Source of the DNA: Nonomuraea sp. SBT364
GTDB taxonomy: Bacteria > Actinomycetota > Actinomycetes > Streptosporangiales > Streptosporangiaceae
Direction: 5' to 3'
Assembly (NCBI RefSeq): GCF_001083785.1
Contig: NZ_LAVL01000048.1
Location: forward strand, 1 to 53,473
Length of the DNA stretch: 53,473 nucleotides
The notes below the pieces were generated by a model, which was not told the origin of the DNA, made no database searches, and saw only the letters and a program-made list of their open reading frames with translations. Position numbers and translations under genes: made by a program. Shown piece by piece: positions 1 through 10,279 of the stretch (positions within the stretch are counted from its first letter, which is position 1; every line of letters begins with the position of its first letter).

Positions 1-2634
<2,634 letters not shown>

Positions 2635-2648
2635 CGGTCGCCGTTCAC

Positions 2649-2677
2649 GGCCCGCGCCGCAAGCTCCGGCGCGGGCC
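2649..2677. terminator. GC-rich hairpin between convergent rpoB and tetR
   Basis: A perfect 10-bp stem (GGCCCGCGCC pairing with GGCGCGGGCC) around a 9-nt loop lies 14 bases after the rpoB stop and 8 before the reverse TetR stop. There is no U-tract, which is usual for high-GC actinobacteria. It can serve both strands and ends the rpoB transcript without an rpoC gene. Confidence 0.7.
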
Positions 2678-2685
2678 GGCTCGGT

Positions 2686-3273
2686 TCAGTGGAGCCGCAG
2701 GCCCGCGAGGAGGAGCCCGACCATGCGCCGGGCGTCGTAGCGGGGGTCCTTGTCCGCGCCGATGCACAGGTTGCCGACGCCGCGCATCAGCTCCAGCGCC
2801 TCGATGTCGGAGCGGATCTCGCCCGCTTCGGCGGCGGCGGCGAGCAGCTCGGCGCAGACGGGCACGAGGCGGTCGATGAAGTAGGCGTGCAGGGTCACGA
2901 AGGTGGCGTCGTCGGACTGCAACGCCTCGGCGAGGCCGTGCTTGGTGACCAGGAAGTCGACGAAGAGATCGATCCACCGGGCCAGGGCGGTGCAGGGGGA
3001 GTCGCCGCTCGCCAGCAGGGCCGGGCCCGCCTCGGCGCAGGCCTCGACCTGGTGCCGGTAGACGGCGACGATGAGGGCGGCCCGCGTCGGGAAGTGGCGG
3101 TAGATCGTGCCGACGCCGACGCCGGCCTTGCCCGCGATCTCGCGCACGGGCACGTCGACGCCGGACGCGATGAAAGCCTCGGCGGCCGCTTCGAGCAGTG
3201 ACTGCTCGTTGCGCCTGGCGTCGGCCCGCTTCCGGGGGGCTGACGATTCTGATCCGCTGCCTGTGCCGGCCAC
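2686..3273 (-). CDS. TetR/AcrR-family transcriptional regulator
   Basis: This 195-residue protein has an N-terminal TetR helix-turn-helix (REIAGKAGVGVGTIYRHFPTRAALI) and a helical ligand-binding C-terminal half ending in MVGLLLAGLRLH. An ATG at 3357 would give a longer product, but that extension merely translates the two operator repeats. GTG at 3273 is preferred because GGAGG sits 10 bases upstream. The gene is divergent from the alpha/beta hydrolase at 3427, with two palindromes between them, so it probably represses itself and the hydrolase. The same operator design recurs before the aldo/keto reductase at 29943, which may be a distant target. The ligand is unknown. Confidence 0.88.
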   Translation of the reverse strand: MAGTGSGSESSAPRKRADARRNEQSLLEAAAEAFIASGVDVPVREIAGKAGVGVGTIYRHFPTRAALIVAVYRHQVEACAEAGPALLASGDSPCTALARWIDLFVDFLVTKHGLAEALQSDDATFVTLHAYFIDRLVPVCAELLAAAAEAGEIRSDIEALELMRGVGNLCIGADKDPRYDARRMVGLLLAGLRLH

Positions 3274-3298
3274 TGCGCTGCTGCCTCCATCGCCCGTC

Positions 3299-3351
3299 TT
3301 GCCAAACGGAACGCCGATCCGTATATTCATAAGCGGAACGCCGATCCGCTT
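3299..3351 (+). promoter_or_regulatory. Promoter with two TetR-type operators
   Basis: TTGCCA (3299-3304), a 17-bp spacer and TATATT (3322-3327) form a sigma-70-like promoter reading toward the hydrolase. The 15-bp palindrome CGGAACGCCGATCCG fills the spacer at 3307-3321 and abuts the -10. An identical copy at 3334-3348 is extended to AAGCGGA...TCCGCTT at 3331-3351 and falls near the expected transcript start. A repressor on either site would block initiation. Confidence 0.7.
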
Positions 3352-3426
3352 GCCCATGATGCCAGATCAGGCGTCCTTTGGCCAGGTTACGCAGCGCGTC
3401 TCCCGTCGCTTCCCAAGGAGAATCCC

Positions 3427-4326
3427 ATGCCACGCCCCGACGAAGCCGCCACCGTCATCTCCGCACGCCCGGTGGTCCTGCCGGCCCCCGACCGCGGCGA
3501 CGACCTGCACCTGCGGGTCTCAGCCCCGGCGACCGGCGACGACCTGCCCGTCATCGTCTTCTCGCACGGCTTCGGCGAGTCGCTCGACGGCTACGCCCCG
3601 CTGGTCGACTTCTGGGCCGCACACGGGTTCGTGGTCGTCCAGCCCACCCATCTCGACTCCCGGAAGCTGGAGGTCACGCCCGGCGATCCCCGCTACCCCG
3701 AGATCTGGCGTCACCGGGTCGCGGACCTCTCGCTCGTACTCGACCGGCTCGACCTCGTGGAAGCCGCCGTTCCCGGCCTCGCGGGCCGGCTCGACCGGGG
3801 CCGCATGGCCACCGCCGGGCACTCCTGGGGCGCCCAGACGGCGAGCATGCTGCTGGGCGCGCGGGTCCTCGACGCCGAGGGCGTCCCCGGCAAGGACATG
3901 ACCGACCCGCGGATCAAGGCCGGTGTCCTGCTCGCCGTGCCCGGCACGGGCGGCGCCGACCTGACGTCGTTCGCCGCCGAGCAGTTCTCGTTCATGAACC
4001 CCGACTTCGCCGGGATGACCACGCCGGCCCTAGTAGTCGCGGGTGACGGCGACCGGTCGGCCCTCACCGTCCGGGGGCCGGAGTGGTTCACCGACGCGTA
4101 CTTCCTCAGCCCCGGCCCCAAGAGCCTGCTGACCCTGTTCGGGGCGGAGCACTCGCTGGGCGGGATCTCCGGATACGCCGTCACGGAGACCACCGACGAG
4201 AGCCCCGCGCGGGTCGCCCTGATCCAGCGGCTCACCTGGGCCTTCCTCCGCAGCGCGCTCTACCCCGCCGACCCCGCCTGGTCCGCGGCGAGCGCCGGGC
4301 CGCTGGGCCGGATCCACACCGAATGA
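3427..4326 (+). CDS. Alpha/beta hydrolase, chlorophyllase/dienelactone-hydrolase-like
   Basis: This 299-residue cytoplasmic alpha/beta hydrolase has an oxyanion-region HGFGES near residue 47 and the nucleophile elbow GHSWGAQ with Ser133. A late Asp (VVAGDGD) and a His (GAEHSLGG) can complete a Ser-Asp-His triad. No signal peptide is present. The start follows AAGGAG at good spacing. It is divergent from the TetR gene and lies behind the double-operator promoter, so it is probably induced when a small molecule releases the repressor. The downstream flavin/F420-type oxidoreductase follows after 32 bases and is probably co-transcribed. The substrate cannot be read from sequence; it is probably an ester or lactone. 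Confidence 0.85.
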   Translation: MPRPDEAATVISARPVVLPAPDRGDDLHLRVSAPATGDDLPVIVFSHGFGESLDGYAPLVDFWAAHGFVVVQPTHLDSRKLEVTPGDPRYPEIWRHRVADLSLVLDRLDLVEAAVPGLAGRLDRGRMATAGHSWGAQTASMLLGARVLDAEGVPGKDMTDPRIKAGVLLAVPGTGGADLTSFAAEQFSFMNPDFAGMTTPALVVAGDGDRSALTVRGPEWFTDAYFLSPGPKSLLTLFGAEHSLGGISGYAVTETTDESPARVALIQRLTWAFLRSALYPADPAWSAASAGPLGRIHTE

Positions 4327-4358
4327 CGCTCCAGCCTTCGGGAAGGACTCACGTCCCC

Positions 4359-5228
4359 ATGCCCAGCTTCGGCATCATGACCGCGCCCATGCAGGTCGGC
4401 TACCACGACATCCTCCGCGTCTGGCAGGAGGCGGACTCCGTTGCGGAGATCGAGCACGCGTGGCTGTTCGACCACCTGCTGCCGATCGCCGGCGACCTCG
4501 GCGGACCGGCCCACGAAGGCTGGACCCTGCTCTCGGCCCTCGCCGCACACACCCGGCGGCTACGTCTCGGCCTGCTCGTGACCAGCAACCGCTTCCGGCC
4601 GCCCGCGATGCTGGCCAAGATCGCCGCGACCGTCGACGTCGTCTCCGGCGGGCGGCTCGACTTCGGGATCGGCGCGGGCTCACGTCCCGGCCACCCACTG
4701 GCCCGGCGCGAGTACGAGGCCCACGGCCTGCCCTTCCACGACTTCGCCCACTCCGTGGAGAGCCTCGCCGAGGCGTGCACCGTCATCCGGCGGGTGTGGA
4801 CCGAGACGGAGCCGTTCGACTTCGACGGCGCACACGTCCAGCTCACCGGGGCGTTCTGCAACCCCAAGCCGGTCCAGCGCCCGCACCCGCCGATCCTGAT
4901 CGGCGGACGCTCGTCCGCGATCCTGCGCGTGGTGGCCGAGCACGCCGACGTGTGGAACATCCCCGGCGGAGACATCGGCGACGTCGTCCGCCGCAACGCC
5001 CTGCTGGACCGCTACTGCGCCGAGATCGGCCGCGACCCCGCCTCGATCACCCGCTCGATCCACCTGCCGGTCTCCTACGACCGGCCCGGGACGACCCGCG
5101 AGGCGATCGGCGAGGCGGTCGCCGCCGGCTTCCGGCACCTCGTGCTCGGGCTGCCGGCGCCCTATCCCGACGGCGTCGCGCGGTGGGTCGCCGACGAGCT
5201 CGTCACGGCATCGGCCCGGCGCGCATAG
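4359..5228 (+). CDS. LLM-class (luciferase-like) F420-dependent oxidoreductase
   Basis: The 289-residue protein has the luciferase-like TIM-barrel pattern: WLFDHLLP near the N-terminus, RLRLGLLVTSNRFRPP, VDVVSGGRLDFGIGAGSRP, and NPKPVQRPHPPILIGG. These are typical of actinobacterial F420-dependent oxidoreductases, though FMN use cannot be excluded. ATG 4359 is chosen because GGAAGGA lies 11 bases upstream and the product then begins MPSFGIMT. An alternative ATG at 4323 overlaps the hydrolase stop as ATGA and would add 12 residues. It is probably in one transcript with the upstream hydrolase, suggesting a two-step catabolic or detoxifying unit. Confidence 0.86.
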   Translation: MPSFGIMTAPMQVGYHDILRVWQEADSVAEIEHAWLFDHLLPIAGDLGGPAHEGWTLLSALAAHTRRLRLGLLVTSNRFRPPAMLAKIAATVDVVSGGRLDFGIGAGSRPGHPLARREYEAHGLPFHDFAHSVESLAEACTVIRRVWTETEPFDFDGAHVQLTGAFCNPKPVQRPHPPILIGGRSSAILRVVAEHADVWNIPGGDIGDVVRRNALLDRYCAEIGRDPASITRSIHLPVSYDRPGTTREAIGEAVAAGFRHLVLGLPAPYPDGVARWVADELVTASARRA

Positions 5229-5249
5229 GCGACGGCCGCGCCGATCCGG

Positions 5250-5346
5250 GCGCCGATCGGCGCGCGATCCGGGCGAGATGCCCGACGGATGGCGGACGAT
5301 CCCGGGAGTCGTGGCCGCGAGGATGGCCGGTATGGTTCCCGAACTC
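5250..5346 (+). repeat. Copy A of a duplicated promoter/start-codon segment
   Basis: About 97 bp here align with 7471-7566 at roughly 85% identity by eye. Both copies start with the palindrome GCGCCGATCGGCGC (5250-5263 here). Both carry a GAGGA ribosome site and run through an ATG followed by CCCGAACTC. In copy B this ATG starts the HSL-type hydrolase. In copy A, ATG 5332 opens only a 12-codon frame (MVPELSAAPAG) that stops at 5365-5367, just before the cupin ribosome site. Copy A is thus a transplanted promoter and gene start that now leads the cupin gene. Confidence 0.75.
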
Positions 5347-5386
5347 TCCGCCGCGCCGGCCGGATGAGCAGGAAGGACGTTGCGGC

Positions 5387-5761
5387 ATGCCCGTTACCTC
5401 GATCGATCTCTTCGCGTCCTCCGTCCACCTGCTCCGGGACGGCGAGATCCACGCCGGGAAGAGAGCCGAGGGCTCCGGCCGGGACGGCTGGCAGCTCACG
5501 GCCTTCTACGCGCGGACCGACGACGACCGCCTCGGCCACTGGGAGGTCCACCCCGAGGCCGACACGGTCGTGTCCTGCCTCATCGGGAAGATCCGCCTCC
5601 ACCTCCGCCCGGAGCTGCCGGGACAGCTGGAGGAGGAGATCAGGCTGACGGCCGGTACCGCCGCGATCGTCCCGCGCGGGCGGTGGCACCGCATCGAGCT
5701 CGACATCCCCAGCAACATCCTGACCGTCACCCTGCCGCACGGCGGCCACCTGGAGAAGTGA
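5387..5761 (+). CDS. Cupin-domain protein
   Basis: This 124-residue single-domain beta-barrel protein has cupin-like features: HWEVHPEADTVVSCLIGKIRLHL, then a proline/glycine-rich turn leading to AAIVPRGRWHRIEL. The paired His and acidic positions suggest a bound metal, but the motif is too relaxed to be sure. GGAAGGA lies 9 bases before ATG 5387. It sits behind copy A of the duplicated promoter and about 95 bases before the AhpD-like gene, so the two may be co-expressed. The exact function is unknown. Confidence 0.75.
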   Translation: MPVTSIDLFASSVHLLRDGEIHAGKRAEGSGRDGWQLTAFYARTDDDRLGHWEVHPEADTVVSCLIGKIRLHLRPELPGQLEEEIRLTAGTAAIVPRGRWHRIELDIPSNILTVTLPHGGHLEK

Positions 5762-5855
5762 GCCGGGAGACGCAGATCACATCCGGGTGACTCTGACATC
5801 TCACGCAGCTGTTTCGTCGGATGGTCGACAGCCAAGAACGGCAAGGAGATGCACC

Positions 5856-6329
5856 ATGGAAGCTCGTATCAACTACCTCGGCAACCCGGTCGCGGCGAAG
5901 TTCATCAAGCACATCGTCTCCGCGGGCAAGGCCGTGCACGACTCGCCCCTTCCTGCCGCGACGCAGGAGCTGGTGAAGATCCGCGTCAGCCAGATCAACG
6001 GCTGCGCGTACTGCGTCGACATGCACACCAAGGAGGCCACGCTCGCGGGGGAGACCTCGGTGCGGCTTCACCTGGTGGCGGCCTGGCGGGAGGCGACGGT
6101 CTTCACCGACGCCGAGCGAGCCGCTCTGGAGGTGGCCGAGCAGGGCACCCGCCTCGCCGACGCGGCCGGCGGGGTCGGCGACGACGCCTGGGCGAACGCC
6201 GCCAAGCACTACGACGAGGACCAGCTCGCCGCCCTGGTGTCGCTGGTCGCCCTCATGAACGCCTTCAACCGGATGAACGTGATGGTCCAGCAGCCTGCCG
6301 GCGACTACCAGCCCGGCCAGTTCGGCTAG
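5856..6329 (+). CDS. AhpD/carboxymuconolactone-decarboxylase-family protein
   Basis: The 157-residue helical protein contains the AhpD signature NGCAYCVDMHTKEA with Cys50, Cys53 and His57, as used in alkylhydroperoxidase-type disulfide chemistry. The start is set by AAGGAG 7 bases upstream. It is probably cytoplasmic and trimeric or hexameric like the family. Proteins of this class are classical targets of ECF41 sigma factors, two of which are encoded elsewhere in this window. The upstream DNA has only a poor match to the ECF41 promoter, so that link is not claimed. A hairpin follows the gene. Confidence 0.9.
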   Translation: MEARINYLGNPVAAKFIKHIVSAGKAVHDSPLPAATQELVKIRVSQINGCAYCVDMHTKEATLAGETSVRLHLVAAWREATVFTDAERAALEVAEQGTRLADAAGGVGDDAWANAAKHYDEDQLAALVSLVALMNAFNRMNVMVQQPAGDYQPGQFG

Positions 6330-6347
6330 CGGGACCGGTCCGCGTCA

Positions 6348-6384
6348 GGCCGGGCGGGACGCCCTCGCGGCGAACCGCCCGGCC
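6348..6384. terminator. Hairpin between convergent ahpD-like and pucR-like genes
   Basis: GGCCGGGCGG (6348-6357) pairs perfectly with CCGCCCGGCC (6375-6384) around a 17-nt loop. It lies between the AhpD-like stop and the reverse PucR stop, a natural place for a two-way terminator. No U-tract is present. Confidence 0.6.
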
Positions 6385-6413
6385 CTGCGCCGGCGGGCCG
6401 GCGGCGTTCGGGT

Positions 6414-7457
6414 TCAGGCGTCCAGGAGCCGCCAGGCGGTGAGGGCGAGGCTGGCCCGGGTCAGCCCGGAGGGCTGGGTGAGGTCGATGCCCAGGGTCTT
6501 GCCGAGCTGTTCGACGCGGCGGGCGACGCTGCTGTGATGCAGGTGGAGAAGGTCGGCGGCGCGGCGCAGGGAGCCGGTGGCGCAGTAGGCGTCCAGCGTC
6601 TCCAGGTCCTCCGGGATCTCGGCCACGCGGGTGATCGCGGTCACGTCGGCGTTGCCCCGCGCGGCTTCCCGGGACACCTCGGCCAGCAGCGCCAGCGCGC
6701 CCAGGTCGTCGTGATGGACGACGGGCCGGCGCAGGGTGCTGAAGCGGAGGGCGGTGCGGGCCTGCTGCCAGGATCGGCCGAGGTTCGCGGCGGCGCCGAT
6801 GCCCACGCGGACGCCCTCGGGGAACCGGGCCGGGTTGACGGTGGTGGCCAGGATGACGCCCACGTCGGCGAGCGGCGCCGCCTTCACCGGGCGGACCGGG
6901 CAGATCAGGCCGCCGACCTTGTCGAGCGGAAGATGCGATCGTACGGCGAGCACCCGGATGGGCAGGTCGGCGGCGAACCCGAGCAGGCGCAGCGCCCGCG
7001 CCCTGGCGGCCTCGTCGCTGCCGGGGCTGATCGCGAGTTCGACGAGCGCGGGATCGGCCATGGTGGTGCGGGCCGGGCCGTACCTCTCGACGACGGCCGT
7101 GACGGCGAGGCCGAGCCGGTCCAGCACCAGGTCGTCCAGCGTGCCTGGCGGGACGGGCGGACCGGGGCGTTCGAGCCAGACCGTGCCGATCTCCTCGTCG
7201 TCCAGCGTGATCGGCGCCGTGGTGGACGCCGGTGAAGGCGGGACGGGCGCTTCCTTGCCGTCGGGGGCGAAGCGGATCACCCGGCCGGTGTCGTGGAGCC
7301 GGATGCCGACCACGCACTCGGCCAGGCCCGCCGAGGCACGGGCGAGCGCCGGCAGATCCACCCGGCGGCGCATCAGCGTGTCGTAGAACATCACGACCCG
7401 GATCGCGCCTCCGGCCTCCGCGTCCAGTTGCGACAGTCGTACGGCCAGTGCCTCCAT
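6414..7457 (-). CDS. PucR-family transcriptional regulator
   Basis: The 347-residue protein ends with the PucR-type helix-turn-helix (LDAYCATGSLRRAADLLHLH, then SSVARRVEQLGKTLG) at about residues 293-327. A GGDEF-like/CdaR middle region (VGIGAAANLGRSWQQARTALRF) precedes it, and the N-terminal half is a probable ligand-sensing region. The family controls purine, amino-acid or other nitrogen-source genes in several actinobacteria. It starts at ATG 7457 and is divergent from the HSL hydrolase. The palindrome GCGCCGATCGGCGC lies between them and again before the cupin gene, so one regulator could control both transcripts. The effector is unknown. Confidence 0.84.
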   Translation of the reverse strand: MEALAVRLSQLDAEAGGAIRVVMFYDTLMRRRVDLPALARASAGLAECVVGIRLHDTGRVIRFAPDGKEAPVPPSPASTTAPITLDDEEIGTVWLERPGPPVPPGTLDDLVLDRLGLAVTAVVERYGPARTTMADPALVELAISPGSDEAARARALRLLGFAADLPIRVLAVRSHLPLDKVGGLICPVRPVKAAPLADVGVILATTVNPARFPEGVRVGIGAAANLGRSWQQARTALRFSTLRRPVVHHDDLGALALLAEVSREAARGNADVTAITRVAEIPEDLETLDAYCATGSLRRAADLLHLHHSSVARRVEQLGKTLGIDLTQPSGLTRASLALTAWRLLDA

Positions 7458-7470
7458 GGCTCAAGCGTAT

Positions 7471-7566
7471 GCGCCGATCGGCGCGCGATCCGGGTGAGAT
7501 GCCCGACAGATGGCGGATGAGGGCGAATGTGGCCGCTGCGAGGATGACCGGCATGGATCCCGAACT
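7471..7566 (+). repeat. Copy B of the duplicated promoter/start-codon segment
   Basis: This is the functional-looking copy: palindrome GCGCCGATCGGCGC at 7471-7484, then a conserved run, a GAGGA ribosome site, and ATG 7553 with the first codons of the HSL hydrolase. Copy A is at 5250-5346 in the same orientation, about 2.2 kb upstream. The perfect 14-bp palindrome lies between divergent pucR-like and hydrolase genes and is a likely operator. Confidence 0.75.
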
Positions 7567-8449
7567 CGAAGCATTCATCCCGTTGTTCCCTCGCGCCGAT
7601 CTGACCGACCCGGTCGCCGAGCGCGGGAACTTCGCCGCCCTGGCCGTCTCGGTGCCGCCGCCGGACATCACGGGGATGAAGATCGAGGACCTCACGGTGC
7701 CCGCCGATCCGGACGTGGCGGTGCGGATCTATCGTCCGGACGAGGCGCGGGGCGCCATCATCTGGCTGCACGGCGGCGCGTACGTCATGGGTGACCTGGA
7801 GACCGAGCACCCGTGGGCGGCCCGGCTCGCGGACGCCTCCGGCGCGGTGGTGATATCGGTGAACTACCGGCTGGCTCCGGAGGATCCGTTCCCGGCCGCG
7901 CTGGACGACGCCTACGCCGTGCTGACCTGGGCGGCCGGGCACGCGGCCGACCTCGGTGTCGATCCGGAGCGGATCGCGGTCGGCGGGCACAGCGCCGGCG
8001 GGGGGATCGCGGCCGGGGGCGCGCTGCGCGCGCGTGACGAACAGGGGCCGCCGATCCGCTTCCAGCTGCTCAACCAGCCCAGCCTGGACGACCGGCAGGA
8101 GACGTGGTCGCGGCGGAACTTCACCGATACGCCCTGGATGAACCGCGACAAGGTCGCCGCGGCATGGCGGCACTACCTCGGCTCCGCGCCCGCGACCCCG
8201 TACGCCGCCCCGGCCAGGGCGGCCGACCTGGCCGGCCTGCCGCCGGCCTACCTGGCCACCGCGGAGCTGTGCCCGAACCGCGACGAGGACATCGACTACG
8301 CGCTGCGCCTGCTGCGCGCGGGCGTCTCGGTCGAGCTGCACCAGTGGGCCGGCACCTTCCACGGGTCGCAGGCCATCCTGACCGCCGAGGTGTCGCAGCG
8401 GCAGTTCGCCGAGCTCGGCACCGTCCTGCGCCGCGCGCTGGGCGACTGA
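7553..8449 (+). CDS. Alpha/beta hydrolase, hormone-sensitive-lipase (GDXG) type
   Basis: This 298-residue cytoplasmic esterase has the HSL-family oxyanion motif HGGAYVMG at residues 73-80 and nucleophile elbow GHSAGG with Ser148. NYRLAPEDPFPAALDD is typical of the family. The C-terminal GTFHGS supplies the likely catalytic His. ATG 7553 is supported by GAGGA upstream. The gene starts a probable operon with the two ABC half-transporters (48-bp gap). If those import a metal chelate, the esterase could hydrolyse it, as siderophore esterases do; this is inference only. Its promoter and first codons are duplicated before the cupin gene. Confidence 0.88.
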   Translation: MDPELEAFIPLFPRADLTDPVAERGNFAALAVSVPPPDITGMKIEDLTVPADPDVAVRIYRPDEARGAIIWLHGGAYVMGDLETEHPWAARLADASGAVVISVNYRLAPEDPFPAALDDAYAVLTWAAGHAADLGVDPERIAVGGHSAGGGIAAGGALRARDEQGPPIRFQLLNQPSLDDRQETWSRRNFTDTPWMNRDKVAAAWRHYLGSAPATPYAAPARAADLAGLPPAYLATAELCPNRDEDIDYALRLLRAGVSVELHQWAGTFHGSQAILTAEVSQRQFAELGTVLRRALGD

Positions 8450-8497
8450 GACCGCCGCGTACGTGCCGCCGACGAGATGGACGAAGACGGGAGAGCG

Positions 8498-10279
8498 ATG
8501 ACCACCACCGGCCTTGCCCAGGAGGAGGACCCGTCCCCGCCGCTGCTGCGCCCTTACGGGTGGAGTTTCGCGGGCGTCGTCCTCCTGCAGGTGATCGGCG
8601 CTGTCGCCGGGCTGGCGCCGCTGCTGGCGGTCGTCGAGCTGGGACGTGCGCTGTTGTCGCCCGGCCCGGTCGATCACGGTCAGGTGTGGCTGGTGGTGAT
8701 CGCGGGAGCGGCCGGCCTGCTCGTCCGGCTGCTGTTCACGGCCGCGTCGTCCGGGCTCGGGCACGTTCTCGACGGCCGGGTGCAGCTGGCGCTCCGCCGG
8801 CGGCTGGCCGAGCGGCTGGGACGCGTGCCGATCGGCTGGTTCTCCCGGCGCCGGACCGGTGAGCTGGCCAAGGTGGTGGGCGAGGACGTGAGCGCCGTGC
8901 ACCCGTTCATCGCGCACGCGCCCGGTGAGCTCGTCTCCGCGTTCGTGGTGCCGCTGGTGTCGCTGGTCTACCTGTTCTCCGTCGACTGGCGGCTCACGCT
9001 GATCACCCTGATCCCGGTGGTGCTGGCGGTGGCGCTGGTCCCTCTGCTGATGCTCCCCGCCCGGCTGCGTGAGCAGGAGGAGTACGACGCGGCCATGGGC
9101 CGGATCGCGAACGCGGTCGTGGAGTTCGTGCAGGGGATCGCGGTGGTCAAGGCGTTCGGCGGGTCCGAGCGCGCGCACCGGAGGTTCCTCACGGCCGCCG
9201 ACGACTTCGTCGGCATCTTCTCCCGGTGGGTGCGCGGCATGTCCGCGGTCGCCGCCGGGATGCAACTGGCCTTGTCGCCGCCGTTCGTGCTGCTGGTGGT
9301 GCTGATCGGCGGCGCGGCCCTGATCACGTCCGGGGGCCTGGCGCCGGCCGACCTGCTGCCGTTCCTGCTGCTCGGGCTGGGGCTGACCGCTCCGGTGGCG
9401 GCTCTCGGCCACGGCTTCGACGACTTGCAGGCGGCCCGGCGCGCGGTCGGCCGGATCAAGGACGTGCTCGACGTGCGGTCGTTGCCGGAGCCCGCGCGCC
9501 CCGCCACGCCGCTGGGGCACCGGGTGGAGCTGCGTGGCGTGCGATTCGGGTACGAGGCCGACCGCGAGGTGCTGCGCGGGATCGACCTGGTGCTGGAGCC
9601 GGGCACGGTCACCGCGCTCGTCGGGCCGTCGGGCAGCGGGAAGTCCACGCTGGTGCAGCTGCTGCCGCGCTTCTTCGACCCGACCCACGGCGCCGTCCTG
9701 CTGGGTGGCGCCGACCTGCGCGAGATCGACAGCCGGGAGCTCTACCGGCTGGTCTCCTTCGTCTTCCAGGACGTCCGCCTGCTGCGCGCGTCCGTCGCGG
9801 ACAACATCGCGCTGGCGGTGCCGCGGGCCGGCCACGACGACGTGGTCCGCGCCGCCCGGCTGGCCGGCATCCACGACCGCGTCCTCGAACTGCCCCGCGG
9901 GTACGACACGGTGCTCGGCGAGGAGGCCGAACTGTCGGGTGGCGAGGCGCAGCGGATCTCGATCGCCCGCGCCCTGCTGGCCGACACGCCCGTCCTGGTG
10001 CTCGACGAGGCGACCGCCTTCGCCGACCCGCAGACCGAACAGGCGGTGCGCCGGGCCCTGGCGGCCCTGGCCGGCGAACGCACGATTCTGGTCATCGCCC
10101 ACCGGCTGGAGACGGTCGCCGACGCCGACACCGTCGTGATGCTGGACGACGGGGCGATCGTCGAGCGCGGCAGCCCCGCCGAACTGCTGGCGCGAGGCGG
10201 AAGGTTCGCCGCCTTCTGGCAGTCCCACCGATCGGCCGTCGCCGGCGACGCCGTCCCGCAAGGAGATGAGCCCCGATGA
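8498..10279 (+). CDS. ABC transporter half-molecule, membrane domain plus ATPase (first of pair)
   Basis: The 593-residue protein joins an N-terminal six-helix exporter-type membrane domain (about residues 20-310) to an ATPase. Walker A is GPSGSGKST at 376-384, the signature is LSGGEAQR near 479, Walker B is VLVLDEAT and the switch is IAHR. GGGAGAG precedes ATG 8498; an in-frame ATG at 8477 lacks a clear ribosome site. The reading frame ends in an ATGA overlap with the next half-transporter, so the two probably make a heterodimer. The membrane domain (DVSAVHPFIAH and following) resembles the YbtP/IrtA group of exporter-fold siderophore importers, but export cannot be excluded. Confidence 0.9.
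   Translation: MTTTGLAQEEDPSPPLLRPYGWSFAGVVLLQVIGAVAGLAPLLAVVELGRALLSPGPVDHGQVWLVVIAGAAGLLVRLLFTAASSGLGHVLDGRVQLALRRRLAERLGRVPIGWFSRRRTGELAKVVGEDVSAVHPFIAHAPGELVSAFVVPLVSLVYLFSVDWRLTLITLIPVVLAVALVPLLMLPARLREQEEYDAAMGRIANAVVEFVQGIAVVKAFGGSERAHRRFLTAADDFVGIFSRWVRGMSAVAAGMQLALSPPFVLLVVLIGGAALITSGGLAPADLLPFLLLGLGLTAPVAALGHGFDDLQAARRAVGRIKDVLDVRSLPEPARPATPLGHRVELRGVRFGYEADREVLRGIDLVLEPGTVTALVGPSGSGKSTLVQLLPRFFDPTHGAVLLGGADLREIDSRELYRLVSFVFQDVRLLRASVADNIALAVPRAGHDDVVRAARLAGIHDRVLELPRGYDTVLGEEAELSGGEAQRISIARALLADTPVLVLDEATAFADPQTEQAVRRALAALAGERTILVIAHRLETVADADTVVMLDDGAIVERGSPAELLARGGRFAAFWQSHRSAVAGDAVPQGDEPR

Noticed and set aside
3274..3357. Longer TetR start at ATG 3357
   Set aside because: The extra residues are a translation of the two operator repeats; GTG 3273 has a good ribosome site and normal family length.
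5792..5818. TCTGACA-N16-CGTC before the AhpD-like gene as an ECF41 promoter
   Set aside because: The spacing and -10 fit, and AhpD genes are usual ECF41 targets, but the -35 core is wrong at two key bases, so chance is not excluded.
7391..10261. Very long minus-strand open frame across the hydrolase and ABC genes
   Set aside because: It is the antisense shadow expected in GC-rich coding DNA, with His/Gln/Arg-rich low-complexity sequence and no domain.
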